From Pedobacter cryoconitis (GTDB lineage: Bacteria > Bacteroidota > Bacteroidia > Sphingobacteriales > Sphingobacteriaceae): a stretch of DNA of 64,000 bases. This document shows positions 1 to 7,866 of this stretch, one piece after another (the stretch's first letter is position 1; the number at the start of each line of letters is the position of its first letter). Location: positions 1-64,000 of the forward strand of contig NZ_QLLR01000010.1 of NCBI RefSeq assembly GCF_003259615.1. The letters run 5' to 3'. Made by a program: the position numbers and the translations under genes. The notes under the pieces are model-generated. The model made no database searches, was not told the DNA's origin, and saw nothing but the letters and a program-made list of their open reading frames with translations.

Positions 1-98
1 GTAATAGACTTATTAGGGTATTGCCAGCTTCACTCAAAATGATAATAGATTGTTGTTCTTTCTACTGCAAAAGAAAGAAATTATTTCCTTCCCCCCAA

Positions 99-130
99 GA
101 ATTCCGCTTGATCCGAATTCCGCTTGATCC
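99..130. repeat. Perfect 16-bp tandem duplication
   Basis: The 16-mer GAATTCCGCTTGATCC occurs twice head to tail. It lies beyond the 3' end of the minus-strand tRNA-Val pair, in the otherwise featureless first 176 bases of the window. No function is recognised; it may be a recent slippage duplication. Confidence 0.8.
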
Positions 131-176
131 TGGATAAGTTTGAAAAATCATCTGGTGCCAAAAATCGATCTTTACG

Positions 177-210
177 AAAAAAGCCTCTCAGTATTACTGA
201 AAGGCTTTTT
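177..210 (-). terminator. Intrinsic terminator after the tRNA-Val pair
   Basis: A near-perfect hairpin with A-run on one side and T-run on the other: AAAAAGCCT and TCAGTA on the left arm pair with TACTGA and AGGCTTTTT on the right, with one mismatch. It begins 4 bases past the 3' end of the downstream tRNA-Val gene on the minus strand, so it very likely ends that tRNA transcript. Confidence 0.85.
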
Positions 211-214
211 GAAG

Positions 215-289
215 TGGGAGATACTGGGTTCGAACCAGTGACCCCCTGCTTGTAAGGCAGGTGCTCTGAACCAGCTGAGCTAATCTCCC
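215..289 (-). tRNA. tRNA-Val (anticodon TAC), copy 2
   Basis: Read on the minus strand, this 75-base sequence folds as a full cloverleaf. The acceptor arm GGGAGAT pairs with ATCTCCC and is followed by discriminator A. The anticodon stem CCTGC/GCAGG encloses loop CTTACAA, giving anticodon TAC, which reads GTA (valine). The T arm carries GGTTCGAACC. CCA is not encoded. It is identical to the copy 42 bases upstream, and both are probably cotranscribed and ended by the hairpin that follows. Confidence 0.95.
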
Positions 290-331
290 TTTGGTTCTTG
301 CCATGTAACAGCCTGGCGGGCTTTTTATTAG

Positions 332-406
332 TGGGAGATACTGGGTTCGAACCAGTGACCCCCTGCTTGTAAGGCAGGTGCTCTGAACCAGCTGAGCTAA
401 TCTCCC
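332..406 (-). tRNA. tRNA-Val (anticodon TAC), copy 1
   Basis: This minus-strand cloverleaf is identical over its 75 bases to the next tRNA gene: acceptor GGGAGAT/ATCTCCC, anticodon loop CTTACAA (anticodon TAC), T loop TTCGAAC. Two tandem copies of the same isoacceptor point to a gene-dosage duplication. It lies downstream of recO on the same strand but is separated from it by about 100 bases. Confidence 0.95.
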
Positions 407-510
407 CTTGGTTCTTCCCTCGTCGTTTCTGCTATTTGAATAACCTTCTTCGTTGTTGGGAGTGCAAATATACACCTCTAAACTAAAACTCCAAAACTTT
501 TTTAATATTT

Positions 511-1236
511 TTAAGATAAGATCTCTTCCAATACCTGGTGAGATTTTATTTCCCCAAAAGAAGCCGTATGTAAGGTGTAGTATATCAGTATTTTATCAAG
601 AATGACCCTTCTTGTCGTGTTGTCTATTTTTATTTCATTTAATTTTTCAAAAGGAGTCGTAAACAAAGAAATAAATAATTCTGCTTCCTTTTTTTCCATA
701 AAATAAGGATGAACAGGCGGTAAAGACTTGAATTCACCCTCCTGCAAATCGAAATAACTCTGATCGCTTTTAGTCTCCGTGCTTGGGGCAAAACCTAAAA
801 ACCGGGACAACTTCAGCAGAAAAGCAAGGTGAAAATTCGAACCACCCTGATCCGTTTCATCAAACCAGGAAACCGCATTGAAAATATAATCGAAAATATT
901 CTCATCCGCATTCTGCTGACGGATACTTTTATAAAGCACCTCATTCAAAAACATAATGATCGTGCTTTTGATAATATCATAAGGAATAGTCCGGAATACC
1001 GGGGAAGGTCTGAGCTCAGAAATCCGCTGGATGCTGGAATTCGTTTTGTGGTAAACAACCATATCCACCAAATGAAGCGCCTGCAACATATTCATCCTGA
1101 TCTTCGCCTTTGGCTTCTTCACCCCATTCACCATATAAGACTGAATGCCGAATTTGGCAGTAAAGATTTGCACCACTACACTGCTCTCGCTGTATAAAGT
1201 CGTTTTTAAAACTATTCCACGCGTTTTGTGGAGCAT
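511..1236 (-). CDS. recO: DNA repair protein RecO
   Basis: RecO (241 aa) anneals complementary DNA strands and, with RecR and RecF, loads RecA onto SSB-coated gaps. The N-terminus MLHKTRGIVLKTTLYSESS is the typical RecO OB-fold start (GIVL followed by a YSE/D-type strand), and the helical C-terminal half fits the family. The usual RecO zinc-binding cysteines are absent: no cysteine is seen in the protein, as in many Bacteroidota homologues. It starts one base beyond the stop of dgkA on the same strand, so the two form an operon. recF lies elsewhere in this window. Confidence 0.93.
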   Translation of the reverse strand: MLHKTRGIVLKTTLYSESSVVVQIFTAKFGIQSYMVNGVKKPKAKIRMNMLQALHLVDMVVYHKTNSSIQRISELRPSPVFRTIPYDIIKSTIIMFLNEVLYKSIRQQNADENIFDYIFNAVSWFDETDQGGSNFHLAFLLKLSRFLGFAPSTETKSDQSYFDLQEGEFKSLPPVHPYFMEKKEAELFISLFTTPFEKLNEIKIDNTTRRVILDKILIYYTLHTASFGEIKSHQVLEEILS

Positions 1237-1237
1237 A

Positions 1238-1585
1238 TCAGGTTAATTTTGGAATAAAAATAATAGCCGCTATAATGACAGAAATGAAAGCCGCAACAAT
1301 GACAGCTCCCGCAGCAATATCCTTCACTCTTCCGGCCTGAACATTGAAATCTGGCGACACCAGGTCAACCAATAACTCAATTGCCGTGTTTAAAAGTTCG
1401 GCAACCAATACAAGTCCTATAGCCAGGACAATCCATAGCCACTCATTGCCAGATAATTGCAAATACCAACCCGCAATTCCAACCAGTACCGTAGCCACCA
1501 GGTGAATCTTAAAGTTCATTTGCGTTTTTACCGTATAAGCGATCCCGGATAACGCATATCCAAAACTCTTGATTAATCTTCGCAT
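1238..1585 (-). CDS. dgkA: Diacylglycerol kinase / undecaprenol kinase family membrane protein
   Basis: A small (115 aa) integral membrane kinase of the DgkA fold, which phosphorylates diacylglycerol or, in many non-enteric bacteria, undecaprenol. Three membrane helices are visible at roughly residues 27-44, 50-70 and 92-112. The family signature is at about residues 62-75 (AELLNTAIELLVD), and the N-terminal amphipathic segment with FGYALSGI is typical. Substrate cannot be decided from sequence. It is first in an operon with recO. A TAnnTTTG box (minus strand, 1602-1609) lies 16 bases before the start codon. Confidence 0.88.
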   Translation of the reverse strand: MRRLIKSFGYALSGIAYTVKTQMNFKIHLVATVLVGIAGWYLQLSGNEWLWIVLAIGLVLVAELLNTAIELLVDLVSPDFNVQAGRVKDIAAGAVIVAAFISVIIAAIIFIPKLT

Positions 1586-1601
1586 AGCATCAGCTTATTA
1601 T

Positions 1602-1609
1602 CAAACTTA
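1602..1609 (-). promoter_or_regulatory. Putative -7 box of dgkA-recO
   Basis: On the minus strand it reads TAAGTTTG, matching the Bacteroidota TAnnTTTG element. No TTG is seen at the expected -33 spacing. The predicted transcript starts only about ten bases before the dgkA start codon. Confidence 0.45.
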
Positions 1610-1779
1610 TAAAGAAAAACTAATATTTGCCTTTAATACCCTCTTACATCGTTATTTTTACCTAATCAACACAATTAATTATTCAGGAAACAGTTTATTT
1701 TCCTTTATTTGCTGATTCGATTTAGGAGATATTCAATCAAGGCCTTTTCGCTTTAACAATTCAGATATTTTAATCAAAC

Positions 1780-3192
1780 ATGGAAACCACTACTCCCGTT
1801 AAAAAAAATAGTTCTATTATCCCGCTTGTTACAATGACGCTCCTTTTCTTTATGTGGGGATTTATTACCTGTATGAATGATATTTTAATCCCGCACTTAA
1901 AAGTGCAGTTTAACTTAAACTTTCAACAATCAATGCTGGTACAGTTCGCCTTTTTTGGCGCTTATTTTATCGGATCATTAATTTACTTCCTGATCTCCTA
2001 TTTTAACGGCGATCCGGTGAACAAAGTCGGTTATAAAAAAGGAATTATTGCAGGCGTGCTGCTTTCTGCCGTCGGCTGCTGCTTATTCTATCCCGCAGCA
2101 ACCCTGTCTATCTATGGTGTATTTCTTGCAGCCTTATTTGTACTGGGCTTAGGATTTACAATTTTGCAGATTACTGCCAATGCCTATGTAACCTTGTTAG
2201 GGCCAGAAGAAAGTGCTTCCAGTCGTTTAAACCTGACCCAGGCCTTTAACTCTTTCGGAACAACCATTGCCCCGATTCTTGGAGGCCACTTAATATTTAC
2301 CCTGTTCCTGGAAAAGAACGGTACCGCTTCAGCAGACTCTACCCGTATCCCTTACCTGATTTTCGCGGGTATCCTTGTGGTGCTTGCCCTGGTGATCAGC
2401 AGAGTTAAACTTCCATCTTTCAGCAGTGAAGAATCTTCAGAAAGAGGCTTAGGTGCCTTAAAATTCCCACAATTAAAAATGGGGATCTTTGGGATTTTCT
2501 GTTACGTAGGTGCCGAAGTAGGTATCGGAAGTTTACTGATTGCCTTTATGGAACAACCAGACGTAACCAACCTCACCGAAGTGGTCAGTAAAAATTATCT
2601 TGCCCTGTACTGGGGAGGAGCAATGATCGGAAGGTTCCTGGGCGCGATCTCTTTAAGTGAATTACCGCAAACCAAAAAGTTTATTTATATGGTTCTTGCC
2701 GCTGCTGCTGTTTATTTATTAGTTTTCAGTATCGTTGACCTGACCTTTGCGCAAACGAGTTTCTTCATCGTATTTATTGTGTTGAACATTATCGCTTTTA
2801 TCATCGGTAAATCTGCTCCGGCACGTACACTGGTAATTTTTGCAGCTGTGAACATCGTTTTACTGCTTGTTTCTATTTTCAGCAAAGGCAGTATGGCTTT
2901 ATATCCTATTTTAGGAATCGGATTGTTTAACTCCATTATGTTCTCCAATATCTATACCCTGTCAATTTCCGGATTAGGAAAATACGTAAGTCAGGGTTCT
3001 TCTTTACTGGTTATGGCAATTTTAGGCGGTGCATTATTACCACTGGTTCAAGGCAGTATCGCCGATTCAATGGGCATTCAAACCTCATTTATTCTGCCAG
3101 CATTATGTTATTTATATATCCTGATTTTCGGATTGTACTGTGCCAAACGAGGCCATGGGGCAGAAGGCGGTGCCGTCAGAACGAACCATTAA
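1780..3192 (+). CDS. Sugar MFS transporter (FucP/GlcP-like)
   Basis: A 470-aa polytopic inner-membrane protein of the major facilitator superfamily, in the branch containing fucose permease FucP and the Bacteroidota glucose/galactose transporters; probable role is H+-coupled uptake of a monosaccharide. About twelve hydrophobic helices are seen. The first helix carries FFMWGFITCMNDILIPHL, a typical start for this branch, and the AFFGAYFIGSL helix follows. The NLTQAFNSFGTTIAPILGG segment (about 150-170) is also characteristic. It stands alone with its own downstream terminator. The sugar cannot be named; no sugar-catabolic genes are adjacent. Confidence 0.87.
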   Translation: METTTPVKKNSSIIPLVTMTLLFFMWGFITCMNDILIPHLKVQFNLNFQQSMLVQFAFFGAYFIGSLIYFLISYFNGDPVNKVGYKKGIIAGVLLSAVGCCLFYPAATLSIYGVFLAALFVLGLGFTILQITANAYVTLLGPEESASSRLNLTQAFNSFGTTIAPILGGHLIFTLFLEKNGTASADSTRIPYLIFAGILVVLALVISRVKLPSFSSEESSERGLGALKFPQLKMGIFGIFCYVGAEVGIGSLLIAFMEQPDVTNLTEVVSKNYLALYWGGAMIGRFLGAISLSELPQTKKFIYMVLAAAAVYLLVFSIVDLTFAQTSFFIVFIVLNIIAFIIGKSAPARTLVIFAAVNIVLLLVSIFSKGSMALYPILGIGLFNSIMFSNIYTLSISGLGKYVSQGSSLLVMAILGGALLPLVQGSIADSMGIQTSFILPALCYLYILIFGLYCAKRGHGAEGGAVRTNH

Positions 3193-3209
3193 TCAACCCA
3201 TATTTATCA

Positions 3210-3250
3210 AAAAACCGCCTGTCTTTTACAAAGAGACAGGCGGTTTTTGT
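3210..3250 (+). terminator. Intrinsic terminator of the MFS transporter
   Basis: A strong stem (arms AAAACCGCCTGTCT and AGACAGGCGGTTTT) with a short loop is followed by a T-rich tract, 18 bases after the transporter stop codon. The A-run on the left would also let it work on the other strand. Confidence 0.9.
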
Positions 3251-3302
3251 TTTATTAACAATATGGTAATGCCAGGTTCAAGTTAAGCGCATACCCGAAG
3301 GA

Positions 3303-3310
3303 TACTTTTG
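3303..3310 (+). promoter_or_regulatory. Putative -7 box of the alkaline phosphatase gene
   Basis: TACTTTTG matches TAnnTTTG and lies 29 bases before the chosen start codon at 3340. It overlaps the upstream GTG at 3310, which argues against that GTG being the true start. Confidence 0.45.
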
Positions 3311-3339
3311 TGCGGTTACTAATCGCACACAGCACACAC

Positions 3340-4749
3340 ATGAACAGAAGATCACTATTAAAAGGAGGGTTGTTAGCCGGAATAGGCTTGCCCTTTCTAT
3401 CACCAGCAGATTTGCTGGCTCAATCCAAACCATTCGCTAAAAAGGCTAAGAATATTATTATGCTGGTCAGCGATGGAATGAGTATTGGAACTTTAAACAT
3501 GGCGGATATTTACGCAAACCGCACCTTTGGTAAAGGCACCAACTGGATACAATTATATAAAGATTCAAAAGTTACCCGTTCGCTGATGGATACTGCCTCT
3601 GCGAGCTCACTGGTGACGGATTCTGCAGCCGCAAGCTCTTCCTGGGGCGGAGGGATGCGTGTTAAAAACGGCTCTTTAAACGTAGGCCCCAAAGGAGAAA
3701 CGCCGCAGCCAATTCTACAGAAATTTAAACAAAGCGGTAAAAAAGTGGGCTGTGTAACTACAGTGCCAATTACTCATGCCACACCCGCAGGATTCTGCGT
3801 GAATATAGACAGCCGTGACGGACAAGATGAAATTGCGGAAATGTATCTGAAATTAAAGTTCGATGTGATGCTGGGCGGTGGCGCAGAACACTTTGATGCC
3901 AAAAGAAAAGGCGGAAGTATTATTCCTCAATTCCAGGCTCAGGGCTTTAAGGTTGCTCAGAACAGAGCGCAGATGATGAGCCTTAACAACTCAGGCCCGG
4001 TACTCGGTATTTTTGCAGCAGATGGCTTACCTTATGAATTAGACCGGAAGAACTCTCCGGAACTGATGAAAAGTACACCTTCATTGGCCGAAATGATGAG
4101 CAAAGCTATTTCCCTGATGAAAGACAATCCGAAAGGATTTGCTTTACAAGTGGAAGGTGGAAAAGTAGACTGGGCAGCACACGGCAATGATACAGGAGGT
4201 CTGATCTTTGATCAGCTGGCCTTTGATGAAGCGGTCGGTCAGGCAATTGAATTTGCCGAAAAAGACGGAGAGACGCTGGTGATCATCACTACAGATCACG
4301 GCAATGCAAATCCAGGTTTATTCTATGGAGACAGCAATAAAGATTTTGACCGGATTCAACATTTCAAACACAGTAACGAGTGGATTTTAAACCAGCTGAA
4401 CAACGCATCGAGTGAGAAAAATGTCGCTGAATTAATTGAAGCCGGAACAGGTATTGGAATTACCACTGCCGAAGCCAGACAACTACTCGCACACTTCTCT
4501 GACATCATTCCCGGCCAGTTATACAATGCCGCAAACCTGCCATTTAACGAACTGGCAAAGATCCAGGGGAAATATACGCTGGTGCAATGGGCAGGAATGA
4601 ACCATACCGCAGACTACGTAGAACTCACCATGTTTGGCCCCGGAAGTGAATCCTTAAAGCCATTCATTAAAAACTATGAACTGCATAATTTCATGTTAAA
4701 CGCAGCTGCGCTTTCTTCAGAATTTTTAGCACCTGTGGTCAAATCTTAG
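3340..4749 (+). CDS. Tat-exported alkaline phosphatase
   Basis: A 469-aa PhoA-superfamily phosphomonoesterase. The ATG at 3340 is preferred over an in-frame GTG at 3310 because it gives a clean twin-arginine signal (MNRRSLLKGGLLAGIGLPFL, ending near LLAQS) and because a promoter box covers the GTG. Mature-protein motifs are visible: SDGMS (metal ligand Asp), TDSAAASSS (nucleophile Ser after TDS), the DWAAHGND metal segment, TTDHGN, and a late NHTADY His ligand. It should act in the periplasm to free phosphate from organic esters. A hairpin lies between it and rlmF. Confidence 0.9.
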   Translation: MNRRSLLKGGLLAGIGLPFLSPADLLAQSKPFAKKAKNIIMLVSDGMSIGTLNMADIYANRTFGKGTNWIQLYKDSKVTRSLMDTASASSLVTDSAAASSSWGGGMRVKNGSLNVGPKGETPQPILQKFKQSGKKVGCVTTVPITHATPAGFCVNIDSRDGQDEIAEMYLKLKFDVMLGGGAEHFDAKRKGGSIIPQFQAQGFKVAQNRAQMMSLNNSGPVLGIFAADGLPYELDRKNSPELMKSTPSLAEMMSKAISLMKDNPKGFALQVEGGKVDWAAHGNDTGGLIFDQLAFDEAVGQAIEFAEKDGETLVIITTDHGNANPGLFYGDSNKDFDRIQHFKHSNEWILNQLNNASSEKNVAELIEAGTGIGITTAEARQLLAHFSDIIPGQLYNAANLPFNELAKIQGKYTLVQWAGMNHTADYVELTMFGPGSESLKPFIKNYELHNFMLNAAALSSEFLAPVVKS

Positions 4750-4794
4750 CAATTATTTAAGGTTTTCCCGGGGTGAAACCCCCATATCTGTCAA

Positions 4795-4823
4795 TTAACG
4801 CTTACCTTTGAGGTAAGCGTTAA
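4795..4823 (+). promoter_or_regulatory. Perfect inverted repeat at the rlmF start, containing a -7 box
   Basis: Two 13-base arms (TTAACGCTTACCT and its complement) flank a 3-base loop. The repeat ends 3 bases before the rlmF ATG. TACCTTTG within it (4803-4810) matches TAnnTTTG. There is no following T-run, so a terminator for the phosphatase gene is less likely than an operator or an RNA hairpin at the translation start. Confidence 0.6.
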
Positions 4824-4826
4824 ATT

Positions 4827-5774
4827 ATGTCCGTTGAAAAACTAGTACTGCATCCCCGAAATCTACACCGTTCAAGGTATGATTTTCCACAATTAATCAA
4901 CAGTTGTCCGCAACTGGAACAATTTGTCTTTATTAACCCTTACGGTGATCAATCTGTTGATTTTTCAAATCCGGAAGCGGTAAAAACTTTGAATAAAGCC
5001 TTATTGATCTATTTTTACGGGTTGTCTGACTGGGATATTCCTGAAAATTATTTATGTCCGCCAATTCCTGGCAGGGCTGATTATATCCATTACCTGGCAG
5101 ATTTACTGGCCCTGGCTAATGGAAACGAAATCCCTAAAGGAAATTCGGTGAAAGTGCTGGACATCGGAGTTGGTGCAAACTGTGTTTATCCGATTATCGG
5201 ACACCAGGAATACGGCTGGTCATTTGTTGGCTCAGACGTAGACAAACGTGCGATCAGTTCAGCAGAGAATATTGCGGCAATTAATCCGCCGCTTGCCCAT
5301 GATCTGACTTTCAGGATGCAAAACTCTCCTGCTGCTATCTTTAAAGGCGTAGTCAAACCCGGAGAACTATTTGATCTTACTTTATGTAATCCGCCTTTTC
5401 ACGCTTCGGCCGAAGAAGCACAAATGGGCAGTCAGCGTAAAGTGCGTAACCTGGGCAAGCAAAAAGGAAAAGAAGTTGTGCTTAATTTCGGTGGTCAGAG
5501 CTCTGAATTGTGGTGTAAGGGTGGTGAGGTAGAGTTTATCAGGAGGATGATTGAAGAAAGCACACAAATCGCTAAACAATGCGCCTGGTTTACTACATTA
5601 GTGTCTAAAAGTGCTCATTTATCGACTGTTTATTATGCGCTGGATAAGGCTGGTGTTAAAGGAGTCCGCACGGTAGAAATGGCTCAGGGGCAGAAACAAA
5701 GCCGTTTCGTAGCCTGGACTTTTTTATCCGCAGAGGAGCAGGCAGAATGGAGTAAAAAGCGGTGGAAAAAATAA
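4827..5774 (+). CDS. rlmF: 23S rRNA (adenine(1618)-N6)-methyltransferase RlmF
   Basis: RlmF (315 aa) uses S-adenosylmethionine to methylate N6 of A1618 in 23S rRNA. The N-terminal [13 protein letters not shown] segment is diagnostic. The SAM-binding glycine-rich strand is at about residues 109-115 (VLDIGVG), and the N6-adenine catalytic motif NPPFH is near residue 188. The length fits the family. The ATG at 4827 sits 3 bases after a perfect hairpin that overlaps its apparent promoter box, so transcription or translation of this gene may be controlled there. Confidence 0.92.
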   Translation: MSVEKLVLHPRNLHRSRYDFPQLINSCPQLEQFVFINPYGDQSVDFSNPEAVKTLNKALLIYFYGLSDWDIPENYLCPPIPGRADYIHYLADLLALANGNEIPKGNSVKVLDIGVGANCVYPIIGHQEYGWSFVGSDVDKRAISSAENIAAINPPLAHDLTFRMQNSPAAIFKGVVKPGELFDLTLCNPPFHASAEEAQMGSQRKVRNLGKQKGKEVVLNFGGQSSELWCKGGEVEFIRRMIEESTQIAKQCAWFTTLVSKSAHLSTVYYALDKAGVKGVRTVEMAQGQKQSRFVAWTFLSAEEQAEWSKKRWKK

Positions 5775-5796
5775 TTTAATATCTTAACTTTAAGCC

Positions 5797-6939
5797 ATGA
5801 TCTATAAACCCACTTATCAGGCAGCTCAAATTATCGCTCCTAAAGTTGAAGCCATTTTTGCTCAGCATCTTGCTGCAGCAAGAGAAAGTGGAGAGGAAGA
5901 TCTTGCACCTTTGCCTTCAGCAGAGATTGTAGAGGCCATTATTGATGCCACCTTTTGGGCAAGTATCCGAAAGGAAGAAGGTCATTCACCAAAAATATCA
6001 CTGGCTTTTTTACCACCTGCACAAGGAGGGAGCCCATTGCTCTTTAAAAACCGTTTGCCGCTTAACCCGACTATCTTAACCAAGATTGCACCAGGTGTGG
6101 AGCGTCCCGGTATTCATATCGGCGTATGGCAGGAAGATGGTGAGCTTTATATCTGGGGGACGACCACCAGTATCCCTAATTTTTGTTTTGTATTAGACGT
6201 TTCTGAACCCGCACTGCTGGTTATCAAACACCGCAGGATCTATGGATTTGGAAAGTTTACCAATATAGCTGTACTCAAAGGCGATCAGATTAAAATTGTG
6301 GACGTTAACAGTGCAAGACATCCGGATTGCCCACCCATGTTATTGTCACTGCTGGACCTTACCGCACCTTCTTACTGGAATGATACCGTGAATGTATTGA
6401 TCCAGCTGGCTGTCTCTATGCGCTCTCATCAGCGTGGAGGAACTTTACTGGTTGTTCCGAATGGAACCAGGAACTGGCTGCAATCGATTATCAAACCAAT
6501 TCAATACGGGATACAGCCTGCATTTTGCGGATTGTCTAATTTATTGAAACAAGACCGTAAACAAGCGAGCCAGATCTTTTGGCAAACCGTGTTGAAAAGA
6601 GAAGTAGAACATCTGGCAGGTTTAACTGCTATAGACGGGGCAACTGTCATTAGTGATGACTATGAACTCCTGGCATTTGGTGCTAAAATAGGACGTGCAA
6701 AAGGCAAAGATCTGATTGAAGAATTATCATTTATAGAACCTATTGCCGGTGGCGGAGCGATAGTGATGCACCCTGCAAAAGTAGGAGGTACACGTCACCT
6801 TTCTGCTGCGCAATTTATTCAGGATCAGAATGATGCAATTGCGCTGGTTGCTTCTCAGGATGGACATTTTACTATTTATTCCTGGTCACCAGTACAAGAA
6901 AGAGTGATGGCACACCGCATAGATACACTACTGTTATAG
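5797..6939 (+). CDS. DACNV-type protein with a diadenylate-cyclase-like C-terminal domain
   Basis: A 380-aa soluble protein. The N-terminal two-thirds resembles the DACNV domain proposed as a sensor attached to c-di-AMP cyclases. The C-terminal part (about 270-380) has the two hallmark blocks of DAC domains: IDGATVI with Asp280-Gly281-Ala282, and GGTRHLSAAQFIQ with Thr332-Arg333-His334. The third residue of the usual RHR triad is Leu335. The spacing and the following DAIALVASQDG strand also fit. Activity (c-di-AMP synthesis, another product, or none) is uncertain. It follows rlmF by 22 bases and may be cotranscribed with it. Confidence 0.72.
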   Translation: MIYKPTYQAAQIIAPKVEAIFAQHLAAARESGEEDLAPLPSAEIVEAIIDATFWASIRKEEGHSPKISLAFLPPAQGGSPLLFKNRLPLNPTILTKIAPGVERPGIHIGVWQEDGELYIWGTTTSIPNFCFVLDVSEPALLVIKHRRIYGFGKFTNIAVLKGDQIKIVDVNSARHPDCPPMLLSLLDLTAPSYWNDTVNVLIQLAVSMRSHQRGGTLLVVPNGTRNWLQSIIKPIQYGIQPAFCGLSNLLKQDRKQASQIFWQTVLKREVEHLAGLTAIDGATVISDDYELLAFGAKIGRAKGKDLIEELSFIEPIAGGGAIVMHPAKVGGTRHLSAAQFIQDQNDAIALVASQDGHFTIYSWSPVQERVMAHRIDTLLL

Positions 6940-6943
6940 GCAT

Positions 6944-6978
6944 AAAAAAAGCGTTCATATATATGAACGCTAAAAAAT
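6944..6978 (-). terminator. Terminator of the 52-residue membrane protein gene
   Basis: The 22-base perfect palindrome AGCGTTCATATATATGAACG-CT (6950-6971) has A-runs on both sides on the plus strand. On the minus strand it is followed by seven T residues, so it works best as a terminator for the small minus-strand gene that ends at 7002. Confidence 0.75.
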
Positions 6979-7001
6979 TAATATATTATTTAAATCGTTA
7001 T

Positions 7002-7160
7002 TTACGAGAATATAATTGCCCCGGCAATTACGCCAAGGAACAAAAGCAATATGACTATTCTATCCAAAGTCACCCATTGATTTTGGGTCACCGCTTTTTC
7101 TTGTTTCTCGCGCTCTGACCTGGCAAAGGCTTGAGTAATCAGATTCAATTTTATCAGCAT
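7002..7160 (-). CDS. Small single-pass membrane protein (52 aa), unrecognised
   Basis: This short reading frame encodes 52 residues, starting MLIKLNLITQAFARSEREKQ. A charged N-terminal half (about 1-34) is followed by one strongly hydrophobic helix (about 35-51, IVILLLFLGVIAGAIIF) ending one residue before the stop, as in tail-anchored proteins. Support for it being real: normal codon use, a clear membrane helix, and a minus-strand terminator 24 bases past the stop. No family is recognised. The 240 bases upstream to the next gene hold nothing else that can be supported. Confidence 0.65.
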   Translation of the reverse strand: MLIKLNLITQAFARSEREKQEKAVTQNQWVTLDRIVILLLFLGVIAGAIIFS

Positions 7161-7402
7161 AACTGGATTATTTAATGATACTTAGCCTAAAACAAAACCT
7201 GCGCCAAAAAGCAAAATCATGTTAAAATGTGGATAACTATTTCTTTCTGCTGACATTGGTTTTTTATTTTATAGGCAGGGGATGTTTTTGCCAGATTATA
7301 ACCGGTACAACGACTGTTGTCTGTACTAATTAACCAACATTTTTTGTCTTTAAATCTTTGGCCTGGATTTAGCCGTATATTTAATTATCAATCTGCCCTT
7401 TT

Positions 7403-7738
7403 ATGATCTCGCTACCGGTTATTATTTTTTTTATTGTCTTTTTAATTGGCTGTGCTATCGCCTATCCATATGTATTTAAAGGTATAGACCAACAGACTAT
7501 GTCAACAGTTGACGTGCTTAAACTTAACGCGATCCTGATCGTTGCAGGCACGGTAGCGACCCTGTGGTATAGCGTCGGCGCAGAAATTATTGTAGCAGGT
7601 CTTTACTTCGTAGCCTGCGTGCTGATTGCTATCGCTTCCCGAAGATGGATCTGGCTGGTCGGTGGCGTGATAGGCTTGATCCCTGGCATAATTACCTGGT
7701 GGTTTTTCATCAGTAATCTGGCCGGCGGACGCGTTTAA
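7403..7738 (+). CDS. Small four-helix membrane protein, unknown function
   Basis: A 111-aa hydrophobic protein with four likely membrane helices at about residues 3-22, 38-54, 60-80 and 84-104, and short polar connections. The N-terminal helix could be a signal anchor. No catalytic motif is seen and the family is not recognised. It is on the same strand as padR but separated by about 130 bases that contain the padR operator, so it is probably a separate transcription unit. Confidence 0.6.
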   Translation: MISLPVIIFFIVFLIGCAIAYPYVFKGIDQQTMSTVDVLKLNAILIVAGTVATLWYSVGAEIIVAGLYFVACVLIAIASRRWIWLVGGVIGLIPGIITWWFFISNLAGGRV

Positions 7739-7811
7739 GCTTCCAAATCCTTCTCTTAAATTATTTTTATTAAAATTATTCACCTTTAAATCAGTGTGTT
7801 ATATATTTTAT

Positions 7812-7858
7812 TGTGTTTTATACAGTACTATGTATTGCATATTACTATATAAAACACA
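7812..7858 (+). promoter_or_regulatory. 47-bp inverted repeat, probable PadR operator
   Basis: The two halves pair at 20 of 23 positions around a centre at 7835. The outer 11-base arms TGTGTTTTATA and TATAAAACACA are perfect complements, with inner pairs around TATGTATTGCATA. The repeat covers the -33 element and ends directly before the -7 box of padR, an ideal place for autorepression. PadR regulators typically bind AT-rich dyads with ATGT/ACAT-type halves; assignment to this PadR is by position. Confidence 0.75.
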
Positions 7859-7866
7859 TAACTTTG
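7835..7866 (+). promoter_or_regulatory. Promoter of padR-pspC operon
   Basis: TTG (7835-7837) is followed after 21 bases by TAACTTTG (7859-7866), matching the Bacteroidota -33/-7 layout. The start codon of padR lies only four bases past the -7 box, which predicts an mRNA that starts at or very near the ATG. Confidence 0.6.

Noticed and set aside
194..475. Minus-strand open frame of 93 codons across the start of the window
   Set aside because: It is made of the two tRNA-Val genes read as protein; its repeated segment is the tRNA sequence itself.
829..1197. Plus-strand frame of 122 codons
   Set aside because: It is antisense to recO, with no start context or recognisable domain.
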